64,000 nt of DNA, taken from assembly GCF_017115165.1 (NCBI RefSeq), contig NZ_JABXKF010000017.1, forward strand, positions 1 to 64,000. Reading direction: 5' to 3'. The position numbers were made by a program, and so were the translations under genes. The DNA is from Nostoc sp. LPT (GTDB lineage Bacteria > Cyanobacteriota > Cyanobacteriia > Cyanobacteriales > Nostocaceae). The notes under the pieces are model-generated. The model saw only the letters and a program-made list of their open reading frames with translations. It had not been told where the DNA came from and ran no database searches. Positions 26,870 through 35,770 of this stretch are shown here, one piece after another (position 1 is the first letter of the stretch; each line of letters opens with the position of its first letter).

Positions 26870-27790
26870 TTACCCCTGGAAATTCTAATTGTTGGGAAGA
26901 AAGGTTTTCCCCAATTCCAAAAAGATTGTCGTTCGGTTGAGTACAAAACATCAGGATGGAAGCTTGCTCCTGATCGCAAATCTATAACTTTTACCGACAA
27001 AAAAGGTATCGGGACTTTTAAACTCAAAGGTACTCGTGACTTGCACTTCTACCAAATTAATCAAATTAAACGGATTAGATTGGTAAAGCGGGCTACGTCG
27101 GTGTACGTTCAATTTTGTATTGATGTAAATCGTTCTGAAAACGTAGAACCTACTGGTAATACAGTCGGGTTAGATGTTGGTTTAAAGGAATACTATACCG
27201 ATTCTGATGGCGTGATGGTCGAGAATCCTAAATTTCTCGCCCAAGGAGAAAAAGTTCTTAAGCGTTCACAGCGTCGTGTTTCCAAAAAGGTAAAAGGTTC
27301 AAATAACAGAGGCAAGGCTAAACAAATTTTAGGCAAGCGCCACCTCAAAATAAGTAGGCAATCGTATTGCACCATGCAGTGAAGCTTGCACAGTGCGTAG
27401 TTCAGTCTAACAACTTGATAGCCGTGCGTTGACTTGAGGATTAAAAATATGGCGAAAAATCACTGTTTAGCCAAGTCAATAAATGAGGCATCTTGGTATC
27501 AGTTTCGTGTCTGGGTTAAGTACTTTGGAAAGGTATTTAAGCGCGTCACGGTTGCGGTTAATCCACAATATACGAGCCAGGAATGTTCTAGCTGCGGTGA
27601 AATTGTTAAGAAAACACTATCCACCAGAACTCACGCCTGTGAATGTGGTTGTGTCCTGGATAGAGATGAAAATGCAGCTAGAATTATCCTTAGTCGAGGA
27701 TTGGGTACGGTAGGGCATATCGGAACCTCTGCACTAGATGTAGGCAACGCTTGCAAAGATGAAACCTCTACTCTAGTTGGTGCAAACTGA
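26870..27790 (+). pseudogene. decayed tnpB (IS605-family OrfB)
   Basis: An open frame without a start (from about 26870) reads KDCRSVEYKTSGWKLAPDRK, then the RuvC-I motif region VGLDVGLKEYYTDSDG, up to RGKAKQILGKRHLKISRQ at about 27360. Here the frame is lost. One shifted frame briefly continues the family sequence (HAVKLAQCVVQSNNLIAV), but the segment that should carry the catalytic VED motif is damaged. From 27434 a second frame reads RIKNMAKNHCLAKSI, the zinc ribbon CSSCGEIV...CECG and RuvC-III DRDENAAR. About 100 N-terminal residues are missing. The protein must be inactive. Confidence 0.85.
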
Positions 27791-27807
27791 AGAGAGCAAG
27801 TTATGTC

Positions 27808-27848
27808 TTAGATTCAAGAATCCCCGTCCATTTATGGCGGGAAGTGTC
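27808..27848. repeat. probable right end of the tnpB element
   Basis: TTCAAGAATCCCCGTCC-ATTTAT-GGCGGGA is a short hairpin directly after the tnpB remnant, the usual place of the IS605-type right end and of the 3' part of an omega-RNA-like transcript. With the gene decayed, no activity is expected. Confidence 0.55.
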
Positions 27849-27952
27849 AATCTATTAGATTCTCCTTTGGAGTACGGCGATCGCCTTTTCGACAGCTAAG
27901 AATCTTTATCATCTACCAATACGCTTGGGTTAGCGTCAACAACGATAAACTG

Positions 27953-28130
27953 CGTAGGTTGGGTTGAACTTTAGTGTTACCCAACAAACCACTGAAAATG
28001 TTGGGTTTCGTTCCTCAAACGCCACTTGCTTCTCCCTTGGCGCTAGCCTCTCCCTTTGGGAGAAGGGGAGACGCTGCGCGAACAAGCCGGGAAACCCGTC
28101 CAACGCAGTGGCTCCCCAACCTACGATTCT
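27953..28130. repeat. composite dispersed repeat (GTAGGTTGGGTTG ... CCAACCTACG)
   Basis: The outer arms GTAGGTTGGGTTG and CCCCAACCTAC enclose CTCTCCCTTTGGGAGAAGGGGAGACGC-type sequence. It is related to the palindromes at 134-167 and 46473-46502, with a second repeat family nested inside. It separates the tnpB remnant from the RNA-binding protein gene. Confidence 0.7.
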
Positions 28131-28214
28131 ACGATTCTCCTTAACCCAAGCGTATTGTATCATCTCCAACTTAATTGGTACTGGGCAATTTAAGCCATCC
28201 AGTAGACCGGAGCG

Positions 28215-28248
28215 CAAAAAGAAAGGGCAGAATCATTATCTGCCCTTT
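28215..28248 (-). terminator. rho-independent terminator of the RNA-binding protein gene
   Basis: On the minus strand AAAGGGCAGA pairs with TCTGCCCTTT around a 7-nt loop and is followed by CTTTTT. It lies 33 bp after the stop codon of the RRM gene. Confidence 0.85.
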
Positions 28249-28280
28249 AGACATTAAAACTTAATTTTTGATTTTAAAGC

Positions 28281-28598
28281 TTAGTAGCGCGATCTATTGT
28301 ATCCACCGCCACCACTGCCGCGACGATCGCCACCACCAAAAGAACCACCTCTATCTTCCTTTGGTTTAGCTTTATTCACTTTCAGGTCGCGTCCCATCCA
28401 TTCAGCTCCATCAAGAGCATCAATGGCAGCTGTTTCTTCTGCTTCTGTGCCCATCTCTACAAAGGCAAAGCCGCGTGGACGTCCTGTTTCACGGTCAGTA
28501 GGCAACTGAACCCGCTTTACAGTACCGTGTTCGGCAAAAACAGAATTGAGGTCTTCTTGTGTGACCTCGTAGGATAGATTACCTACATAAATTGACAT
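28281..28598 (-). CDS. glycine-rich RRM RNA-binding protein (cyanobacterial Rbp)
   Basis: 105 residues: one RRM domain (1-80) with RNP2 IYVGNL and RNP1 RGFAFVEM, then a short glycine/arginine tail ([20 protein letters not shown]). Cyanobacterial Rbp proteins bind single-stranded RNA. Several are cold-induced, and some place thylakoid protein mRNAs near the membrane. The tail class suggests the cold-regulated type. A long AT-rich leader and a strong terminator flank the gene. Confidence 0.93.
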   Translation of the reverse strand: MSIYVGNLSYEVTQEDLNSVFAEHGTVKRVQLPTDRETGRPRGFAFVEMGTEAEETAAIDALDGAEWMGRDLKVNKAKPKEDRGGSFGGGDRRGSGGGGYNRSRY

Positions 28599-28769
28599 GC
28601 ATTATCTCCAAAATCATAGGTGTGTAGAGATTTAGATTTCGGAGGCAAGCTTGTTAAGACCAAAAGGGAAAAGCCTGTCAATACTAAAAACAAACAATGT
28701 AACCGAATTTTATTCTCACTTAATTACCTTAGCACATCATTGAGTTCTTACCCATCGTAACTAAAGATT

Positions 28770-28880
28770 GGGGATTGGAGATTGGGCACAAGAGACAGAG
28801 GTGCAAAGGGGTACAGAGGAAAAACTTACTGCAACTTCTCCCCTGTTTTTCCACTCACTCATCTCCCCCAGTACCTAGTC
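28770..28880. repeat. second copy of the GAAAAACTTACTGCAACTT repeat
   Basis: A G-rich arm (GGGGATTGGAGATTGGGC), the core GAAAAACTTACTGCAACTTC and a C-rich arm (CTCCCCCAGTACC) match the plan of the element at 8113-8225. It lies in the divergent region between rbp and tldD. Confidence 0.75.
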
Positions 28881-28957
28881 TCCTCATAATATTGATTAGC
28901 AGAAATTCCCCAAATAATTGCAAAATAAATGCAGTTCGTCATTGTTACTAATTGGAA

Positions 28958-30352
28958 ATGCCGACTACACTTGCTGAGGCACAAAATTTACTTTCTGACC
29001 TGATCGCCCGCTACTCTGAGCGTGTAGATTATCTGATGATTCGCCTTGAAGAAGCAGAAGGGACTGATATCTTGTTGCGTGGCGACAAGGTAGAAACCCT
29101 TAGTGAAGGTCTCTCCATTGGTGGACATATTCGCGCTTGTTATAAAGGCGGATGGGGGTTGAGCTGCTTTAACCAGCTGGCAACAATCAAGGATCGCATA
29201 GAAGAAGCGATCGCTGCTGCGCGGATGGTTGGTGATGAAGAAACTTTACTTGCACCTATTGACCCGGTGCAAGCAGTATGCATTCTACCCCTAAAAGGTA
29301 CTGACCCCCGAAACATCCCACTCTCGCAGAAAAAACAATTGTGCGATCGCTATGCCCAACTGCTTAAAAGCGTCGATCCCCGAATTACCACTACCTCAGT
29401 GCGTTATGGTGACAGCGCCCAAAAAGTAATCATTGCTACTTCCGAAGGTACTTTGATCGAGCAATCTTGGGTGGATATGGAAATGCGCTTTGCCGCCACC
29501 GCCAGAAATGGCGAAACCGTACAAACTGGACGGGAAACTACTGGCTCTCGCAAAGCTTACGAAGATTTAACTGGTTTGGATGAACAGGTAAAAGGTGCGG
29601 CTCAAAGAGCGATCGCTGCTTTATCTCTACCATCAGTCAAAGGCAATACTTACACTGTAGTCATTGACCCAATTCTCACAGGTTTATTCGTCCACGAAGC
29701 CTTTGGACATCTTTCTGAGGCTGATATGGCTTACGAAAACCCCGATCTGCTGGAAGTGATGACCATCGGACGGCGGTTTGGCCCAGCAGAACTCCAAATT
29801 TTTGATGGTGCGGCTCCAGAGGGACATCGCGGTAGCTATTTTTACGACGATGAAGGCACACCAGCTACTACTACTCAACTAATTAAAGATGGAGTTTTAG
29901 TGGGACGTTTACATTCTCGTGAAACTGCTGGCAAATTGGAGGAAGCGCCTACAGGTAACGCCCGCTGTCTCAACTATCACTTTACTCCTATTGTGCGGAT
30001 GACAAATACCTGGATTGAACGGGGTAAAACACCAGTCACAGACTTATTCACCGATATCAAAGAAGGAGTTTATGCCCGTAATTGGTTGGGTGGGATGACG
30101 AATGGGGAAATGTTCACCTTTAGTGCTGGGGAAGCCTGGATGATTAGGAACGGTAAAATTGCTGAACCTGTCCGGGATGTGACGCTTTCAGGAAATGTAT
30201 TCCAAACCTTAGCGGATATTGAGGCACTTGGTGATGATTTTTACTGGGATGAATCTGGCGGTTGTGGTAAGGGAGGGCAAAATGGCTTGTCAGTAGGTTG
30301 TGGTGGCCCTAGCCTCCGAATTCGAGATGTAGTGGTTGGTGGGGAAACATGA
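28958..30352 (+). CDS. TldD/PmbA family metallopeptidase (TldD-like)
   Basis: The start is ATG 28958; an in-frame TTG at 28952 is less likely. The 464-residue protein has the TldD zinc site H246-E247-AFG-H251 in LFVHEAFGHLSEAD and the N-terminal strand DYLMIRLEEAEGTDILLRGD. A C-terminal GGMTNGEMFTFSAGEAWMI with a cysteine-containing GGCGKGG follows. TldD pairs with TldE as a heterodimer that digests unfolded peptides in a narrow tunnel and matures some ribosomal peptides. No tldE partner lies beside it in this window. Confidence 0.93.
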   Translation: MPTTLAEAQNLLSDLIARYSERVDYLMIRLEEAEGTDILLRGDKVETLSEGLSIGGHIRACYKGGWGLSCFNQLATIKDRIEEAIAAARMVGDEETLLAPIDPVQAVCILPLKGTDPRNIPLSQKKQLCDRYAQLLKSVDPRITTTSVRYGDSAQKVIIATSEGTLIEQSWVDMEMRFAATARNGETVQTGRETTGSRKAYEDLTGLDEQVKGAAQRAIAALSLPSVKGNTYTVVIDPILTGLFVHEAFGHLSEADMAYENPDLLEVMTIGRRFGPAELQIFDGAAPEGHRGSYFYDDEGTPATTTQLIKDGVLVGRLHSRETAGKLEEAPTGNARCLNYHFTPIVRMTNTWIERGKTPVTDLFTDIKEGVYARNWLGGMTNGEMFTFSAGEAWMIRNGKIAEPVRDVTLSGNVFQTLADIEALGDDFYWDESGGCGKGGQNGLSVGCGGPSLRIRDVVVGGET

Positions 30353-30396
30353 ACTATCCGCTGCGATCGCAATCCTGAATCAAACGCGCAAAAACA

Positions 30397-30430
30397 AGAT
30401 CCCCGACAACTTTTACGAAGTCGGGGATCT
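30397..30430. repeat. perfect inverted repeat AGATCCCCGAC/GTCGGGGATCT
   Basis: An 11-bp perfect palindrome with a 12-nt loop lies 45 bp after the tldD stop. There is no T-run, so it could be either a dispersed repeat or a weak terminator between the convergent genes. Confidence 0.7.
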
Positions 30431-30501
30431 GCGAGTTGCAATTCTTACAAATCAAGTAGGATTGCTATATACCCGTGGTCTTACGGCAATTAATAAAAAA
30501 A

Positions 30502-31392
30502 TCAATTTGCTAGCCAGAAAGCGACGTTACGCACATAGGTTTTGATATCTTCTAAGGCGCGTGGCTCTTTTTTCATCCCATCTCCTGGTGGTTCATCTAC
30601 AAAAGTGGGGCAACCTTTATTAATATCCCAGTTGTAATCTACTAAATGATGGAAGCTAGAGTTAGCGACTGCTCGTCCTAGTATATTCCCCTGCTGATCT
30701 TGATGATGCTCGATCGCTACCACCAGATTGAAGTGACGATCTGTAACTAAACTTTTACCAAGGGCAATTACCCGCGCGTTTGCATTGCCCAAAGGTACGC
30801 CAATACCGCCTTCGTGGGGATGTGTTGGGAAAAATTCAATACTTCCCAAAGGTGAATTGGGATTTTTTAAAAGTTCATGAATGGGTTCAATAATGGTAAT
30901 TTTTTGATAATCGCCGTTAGCTCCAGAATGATAGTTGGGCCAGGAGATATAAGTTGTGTATGAGTCATCTCGGCTCCAACGAGATTCATCGGGATCGGGA
31001 TTTTTGGTGTTGAAATAGTGGATATCACCAATATCAGCTAAACCACACATCGAACAGCCCATATCCTGATGATCACGTGTTGTCAAAATCCCGCCGCCGC
31101 GTTGCCGAAAAGCATTAATTCCGGCAATGTCTTTTTCGGTTAAACCGTTATCTACCTCTAGGCCAAATAGCCAAAGTTCATCAAAATCTGATTTGTCGAG
31201 ACTACTTAAAACTGAGTCACCACCGACTGCATCTGATTCGTAATCGCGTCCCGTAACTTCAAATAAGGAGTTTCCGGCTTCGTCTTTAATCGATGTTAAG
31301 TAATCTTGTAACATCGAGAAACGAAAAATACTCCAGTCATCTTCAGTCGTAGGAATCGTAGTCTGCAAAAGAATACGAATTGGTTTTGCCAT
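30502..31392 (-). CDS. conserved hypothetical protein with a glutamine-amidotransferase-like fold
   Basis: 296 residues, soluble. RIRILLQTTIP-like strand 1, a DFDELWLFGLEVDNGLTEKD strand-helix, and RQRGGGILTTRDHQDMG are reminiscent of class I glutamine amidotransferase/ThuA-type Rossmann proteins. The usual nucleophile elbow is not clear, although CSMCGL follows. Histidine-rich parts (EFFPTHPHEGG, VVAIEHHQDQQG) could bind metal. I do not know its function. It stands alone and is convergent with tldD. Confidence 0.75.
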   Translation of the reverse strand: MAKPIRILLQTTIPTTEDDWSIFRFSMLQDYLTSIKDEAGNSLFEVTGRDYESDAVGGDSVLSSLDKSDFDELWLFGLEVDNGLTEKDIAGINAFRQRGGGILTTRDHQDMGCSMCGLADIGDIHYFNTKNPDPDESRWSRDDSYTTYISWPNYHSGANGDYQKITIIEPIHELLKNPNSPLGSIEFFPTHPHEGGIGVPLGNANARVIALGKSLVTDRHFNLVVAIEHHQDQQGNILGRAVANSSFHHLVDYNWDINKGCPTFVDEPPGDGMKKEPRALEDIKTYVRNVAFWLAN

Positions 31393-31814
31393 AACCTCTG
31401 CCAGACGAACACCAGAATTAAGTATAGCGATCGCTTTGCAATAATGCTTAAATTTTTAAGGTGAGCAACATCCCTCCCAAGTATGAAATTAACTCACAAC
31501 TCTAGGTAGTAGCGCTAGTAGTTAAAAATAGCTAGTCTAGACAAAGTTGATTCAATATCCACTCTAGTTTGATTCATCACACTAATCCTCCGTGGCGCGC
31601 GCTGGGGATTTACTGTTAGTCTGGATAGTCCAAAATTATTCGTAATCAATCGCTTGCAGACTCCCTACTACTGCGCTAACGTAATTCGTAATAAAGACTG
31701 TTTCAGACTTTTATTTAGACCCAAACTGAAATAAAGCCACGTATATAGATAAAAAAGGGCAATTACACTCAAAAATTACGAATTAGTTAAACGTTCCTTA
31801 GCACAGTGACAGAT
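31393..31814. other. intergenic, about 420 bp
   Basis: Contains scattered fragments of the GCTAACGTAATTCGTAAT motif, which also occurs in altered form at 61860-61935. Otherwise no gene or clear structure is visible. It presumably contains divergent promoters. Confidence 0.45.
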
Positions 31815-32345
31815 ATGAAAGCAGATCAACTCCTGAAAAACTATGCCGCAGGTGTCAGAGACTTTACTGGTGTCAACTTGAGCGAGGCCAACTTAAGAGA
31901 AGCCAATCTCAGTGGCGTAATTTTAGATCGAGCAATTTTAGATGGAGCTAATCTGAGTCACGCTAATTTAACCGACGCCAGTTTGATTGAAGCAGACTTA
32001 AATGGAGCAGATTTGAGCAATGCGGATCTCAGTAATAGCAACTTAAGCAAAGCTATTTTGGATGGAGCTATCTTGGATGAAGCTATCTTGGATGGAGCTA
32101 ATTTGAGTCACGCTGATTTGACGGTTGCTAAATTGATTGAAACTAAATTGAGTGAGGCGGATTTGCAGGAAGCAAACTTGATAGCAGCAAATCTAAATGG
32201 AGCGGATTTAAGTGGTGCAGATTTAACTGTAGCCGACTTATCCCAGGCAAATCTCACTCAAGCAGATTTGAGCCAGACAAATTTGAGCGGAGCCAATTTG
32301 GATGGAGCCAATATAGAAGCAACTATTCTGGATGAGAATGTTTAA
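31815..32345 (+). CDS. pentapeptide repeat protein
   Basis: From ATG 31815 (or GTG 31806) about 176 residues, nearly all in A(N/D)Lxx repeats (for example ANLREANLSGVILDRAILDG). About 30 repeats would stack as a right-handed quadrilateral beta-helix. There is no signal peptide or extra domain, so the protein is probably cytosolic. Some pentapeptide proteins mimic DNA and protect gyrase, but most cyanobacterial members have no known role. Confidence 0.93.
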   Translation: MKADQLLKNYAAGVRDFTGVNLSEANLREANLSGVILDRAILDGANLSHANLTDASLIEADLNGADLSNADLSNSNLSKAILDGAILDEAILDGANLSHADLTVAKLIETKLSEADLQEANLIAANLNGADLSGADLTVADLSQANLTQADLSQTNLSGANLDGANIEATILDENV

Positions 32346-32483
32346 TCTCGTTTCTATACAGAGCATGGTTTCTGGGTTGCTGACTCAATATATTAACCCA
32401 AACAGTAGCTCGAAACACCGAGAGCAAAACTCGAAACTTTAGCTTCATATAGCAGATTGCAACAGGCGTGAGGTACAGATAAT

Positions 32484-32530
32484 TGTAGGGACACAACATG
32501 TTGTGCCCCTACCGTGTACTTCATTTACCT
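32484..32530. repeat. REP-like palindrome related to 360-387
   Basis: GTAGGGACACAACATGTTGTGCCCCTAC is a palindrome followed by CGTGTACTTCATTTACCTGA. Both the palindrome frame and the GTGTACTTCA tail match the element in front of the RAYT pseudogene. Confidence 0.7.
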
Positions 32531-32689
32531 GAAATACGCTGTATTATGTTTGTTTGATTACTTAATTAAACCCGCAGAACCCCACACGCCAGATACTCGA
32601 CTTGGGGAGACACCAAGGGCGATGGGATCTCCCCTTCTGCCAAAGCTACTGTGTATACACAAGTCTGAAATAGCTGAGAAATCACGGTT

Positions 32690-32885
32690 TTACCCCACCC
32701 TAACCCTCCCCGTATGTATTGGGGAGGGAACTAGATTCCTGTTTCCCCCCAATGCATCGGGGGGATTAAGGGGGTTAATTCGACTTCTGTATACACTCTA
32801 GTTCTCCTAAAGGGAGAGGCTAGCGCCTTTCCTTCGGAACGCTACGCGAACGCGGAGCGTCTCGTAGAGAAGGGAGAATACCGCA
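32690..32885. repeat. composite dispersed repeats
   Basis: A GGGGAGGGAAC / CCCCCCAATGCATCGGGGGGA palindrome is followed by a CGCTACGCGAACGCGGAGCG-type palindrome. These belong to the families seen at 2195-2264 and 858-905. No gene was found in 32346-32960. Confidence 0.7.
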
Positions 32886-32966
32886 CTGGCTCCCCTTAAT
32901 CTCCTTTCTACAGGCGCTACACTTTACACACAAGTCTTTTGGAGTTGCAATGGCTTTGTTTTGACT

Positions 32967-33155
32967 GACAATGCGATTGTTTCAGCTGACAATGCGATTG
33001 TTTTGACTGACAATGCGATTGTTTCAGCTGACAATGCGATTGTTTTGACTAACAATGCGATTGTTTCGACTAACAATGCGATTGTTTCGACTAACAATGC
33101 GATTGTTTCAGATGACAATGCCATTGTTGCGACTGACAATGCCATTGAGATGAGA
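32967..33155. repeat. 21-bp minisatellite, nine units
   Basis: Nine exact-spaced 21-bp units, each containing (G/A)ACAATGC(G/C)ATTG, start at 32967, 32988, 33009, 33030, 33051, 33072, 33093, 33114 and 33135. The variable half alternates TTTCAGCT and TTTTGACT. Both strands stay open across it: plus reads DNAIVSA/TNNAIVS heptapeptides, minus reads ETIALLV/KTIALSA heptapeptides. There are no spacers, so it is not CRISPR. It lies upstream of the SLH protein gene. Confidence 0.95.
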
Positions 33156-33325
33156 ACTTGGAATGTTGCATAAGAGTCTATAACTTATGTGTACACACAA
33201 TCTGCTTGTCAAAAAAAGTCAGGTGGATATATTTTCTATACACAAAGATATTACTGTGAAAAAGTTTGCTACAAGTAGTGTTATTTACGATTGTCATAAT
33301 TAAAACAATTGACTCTCAACTATCA

Positions 33326-34843
33326 ATGGTGAACTCTACCCTCGTTGTCACACTCTATGTCAACCCTATGACAGGGAATGATACCAACAATACTGGTTCA
33401 CGGTTGAGTCCGTTTAAAAGCCTCACCCGTGCTTTAAAAGTAACCAAAATCCTGACGATAATTCATCTGGAGTCAGGGACTTACAACGTCACTAGTGGTG
33501 AGGTGTTTCCACTAATCGTCCCTAGAGGAGTGACAGTGGTGGGTGATGAAGCAAACATTGGTGTAGGGATTGTAATTTCCGGGAGTGGTGAGTATCAAAG
33601 TCCCAGTTTTGGTATACAAAATATTACGCTGCTCTTGGTAGATAATGCCAGTATTTTAGGTGTAACTGTCACCAATCCCTCAGCCAAAGGTACTGGTATC
33701 TGGATTGAATCGGCTGCACCTACTTTAAGTAACAATACTCTGAGCAACTGTGGGCGGGAAGGTGTGTTTACCACTGGTACTGCCAAACCCACAATTTTAG
33801 ATAACGTATTTGTGCAAAATACTGCTAGCGGGTTAGTAATGGCAGGTCATAGCCAGGGAGAAGTATTGCGGAATGTATTTCAAAGAAACCCTTTAGGTAT
33901 AGCAATTAGTGACTTTGCTGCGCCGACGATCGCTAATAACAAATTATCAGAAAATCGCACAGCGATCGCACTTTCTCGCAACGCCCAACCTGTGCTACGT
34001 CAAAATCTCATTGCTAAAAATACCCAAGGTGGTTTATTAGTTAATGGCAATGCAGTCCCCGATTTAGGTAATACCGAAGATCCAGGTGATAATATTTTTC
34101 GCGATCATAGTGAATTTGATTTATATAATGCCACTACACAAAAGCTAGTTTCCGTAGGTAATCAATTAAATCCGTCTTTAGTCAAGGGTTTGGTAGAATT
34201 ACTCCCAATCAATCAAGTAGCAGGTAACACCAGTTCTTCTAACGCTTTAACAGAATCCGCCTCTCCCGAATTAAACGGACATTGGGCAGAACCATTTATT
34301 CAGGCATTTGCGAGCATGGATTTAACTCATGCTTTTGCCGATGGTAGCTACCAGCCAGATAAACCCATGACTCGCGCCCAGTATGCAGCTTTGGTGGCGA
34401 TCGCTTTTAACCCATTTCCGAAAATCCCAGCTCCTGATTTTACGGATGTACCCAAGGATTTTTGGGCTTATAGCGCTATCCAAATCGCGGCTAGCGGTGG
34501 CTTTGTTGGCGGATTTAGCGATCGCACTTTCCGCCCCGATCAAAGTGTGCAGCGGCTACAGGTGATTGTCTCCTTAGTAAACGGACTGGGACTACCAGCT
34601 GTCGAGCGCGATGTTTTAGAAATATATAGCGATCGTCATACCATTCCCGACTACGCCCGAACAGCCGTTGCCACTGCAACACAACAGGGAATAGTTGTCA
34701 ACTATCCAGAGCCGAAAGTGCTTGCACCTTTACGTTCGGCAACAGGCGCTGAAGTTGCAGCTATGGTTTATCAGGCATTAGTTGCCATTGGGCGAACATC
34801 TGCGATTAAATCAGTCTATGTGGGGTTGCATTCTAAAAGTTGA
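33326..34843 (+). CDS. DUF1565 beta-helix protein with C-terminal SLH domains
   Basis: From ATG 33326 the protein has 505 residues (TTG 33266 would add 20 hydrophobic residues that could serve as a leader). The N-terminal DUF1565 segment (LYVNPMTGNDTNNTGSRLSP, FKSLTRAL) leads into a right-handed parallel beta-helix (about 120-250). Three SLH motifs complete it: GHWAEPFIQAFASMD..., FTDVPKDFWAYSAIQIAASG... and IYSDRHTIPDYARTAVATA.... SLH domains bind peptidoglycan-linked polymers, so this should be an envelope surface protein. The missing standard signal peptide is odd. Confidence 0.88.
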   Translation: MVNSTLVVTLYVNPMTGNDTNNTGSRLSPFKSLTRALKVTKILTIIHLESGTYNVTSGEVFPLIVPRGVTVVGDEANIGVGIVISGSGEYQSPSFGIQNITLLLVDNASILGVTVTNPSAKGTGIWIESAAPTLSNNTLSNCGREGVFTTGTAKPTILDNVFVQNTASGLVMAGHSQGEVLRNVFQRNPLGIAISDFAAPTIANNKLSENRTAIALSRNAQPVLRQNLIAKNTQGGLLVNGNAVPDLGNTEDPGDNIFRDHSEFDLYNATTQKLVSVGNQLNPSLVKGLVELLPINQVAGNTSSSNALTESASPELNGHWAEPFIQAFASMDLTHAFADGSYQPDKPMTRAQYAALVAIAFNPFPKIPAPDFTDVPKDFWAYSAIQIAASGGFVGGFSDRTFRPDQSVQRLQVIVSLVNGLGLPAVERDVLEIYSDRHTIPDYARTAVATATQQGIVVNYPEPKVLAPLRSATGAEVAAMVYQALVAIGRTSAIKSVYVGLHSKS

Positions 34844-34975
34844 TAAGTAGAATAGGGAACACTTGCCTATCGGCTTGGCAACTCTTGGAAAAATAAACCA
34901 TGTAGTTAAAAGCACGCTAGGCTAATATGCGATGGGTGACAAATCTTAGACCTATTGCCTAAAGCTAATAGCCCC

Positions 34976-35770
34976 ATGTTAACAACACTTCCAGACACCT
35001 CTGCCAACTTGGCGATCGCCTTATTAATTAACTATAGTTTCGATCTCGGTGGATATAGTGCCAATGAGCTAGTTGAGCGTTGGCAAACGCAATACCCTCT
35101 TAATTGGCTACACCTGGCAGTGATTGAGGCACTATATCAAGGTCGTTATAAAGCGGTTTCCGTGCAGCAAATTTTAGTATTTTGGCAGCGCCGGGATCAG
35201 GCTACATATCATTTCAACATGGAATTTGAACGGATGATTTGTAGCAAATTTCCTCAAAGCTTAACCTCATCGGCTGCGCCAGCTCTTGCGCCAGCCAAGA
35301 GAGAACCCACTGTAGAGCAAGTGACGAGTCCTCAATTACCACCAGCTAAGATTGGCAACGGCTATCAACACAGCAATACTGCGACTCTCCAACTGAAAAG
35401 TTATGAACCAAAGACATCTTTGAGTGAAGAAGAGGGAAAGCAAAAAGATAGAGACAATAAAACCGTCTTGAAATCTCCGCTTTCTGGGAAATTTGCCTCT
35501 TCGGCAACCCTTGAGCGATTATCTGCTGTCAGCCAAAGGCAAACTTCACAAGAAAGTCCAGCACCTTCCCCATCACCAAACCATCATCAACGACAGCCAA
35601 AACTTCTCCCACCTGCTCCTATTCATGCCCCAATCGGGCAATTTACTCCCGAAAAAAGCGATCGCTCTGAGTCTTTTACATCTAAACTCAAAGCCATGTC
35701 AGGGGAGCAAGGGAGCAGGGAGCAGGGGAAGCAGGGGAGCACGGGGAGCACGGGGAGCAGGGGGAGATGA
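34976..35770 (+). CDS. hypothetical protein with repeat-derived C-terminus
   Basis: From ATG 34976 about 264 residues. The N-terminal 80 residues form a compact helical domain (LIALLINYSFDLGG-like start, WQTQYPLNWLHLAVIEALYQ, VQQILVFWQRRDQATYHFN) that seems conserved in cyanobacteria. A long disordered serine/proline/glutamine segment follows. The last 25 residues (GEQGSREQGKQGSTGSTGSR) come from a dispersed repeat that supplies the stop codon. The original C-terminus is therefore probably lost. Confidence 0.7.
   Translation: MLTTLPDTSANLAIALLINYSFDLGGYSANELVERWQTQYPLNWLHLAVIEALYQGRYKAVSVQQILVFWQRRDQATYHFNMEFERMICSKFPQSLTSSAAPALAPAKREPTVEQVTSPQLPPAKIGNGYQHSNTATLQLKSYEPKTSLSEEEGKQKDRDNKTVLKSPLSGKFASSATLERLSAVSQRQTSQESPAPSPSPNHHQRQPKLLPPAPIHAPIGQFTPEKSDRSESFTSKLKAMSGEQGSREQGKQGSTGSTGSRGR

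Noticed and set aside
26870-27848. Functional TnpB nuclease with guide RNA
   Set aside because: The protein is N-terminally truncated, frame-shifted and damaged at the second RuvC motif, so it cannot be active.
30336-30545. 69-codon plus-strand frame after tldD
   Set aside because: It overlaps the end of tldD, runs through a palindrome and overlaps the convergent gene at 30502-31392; composition is not protein-like.
32967-33155. Possible CRISPR array
   Set aside because: Units are contiguous 21-bp tandem repeats with no spacers, and no cas gene lies in the window.
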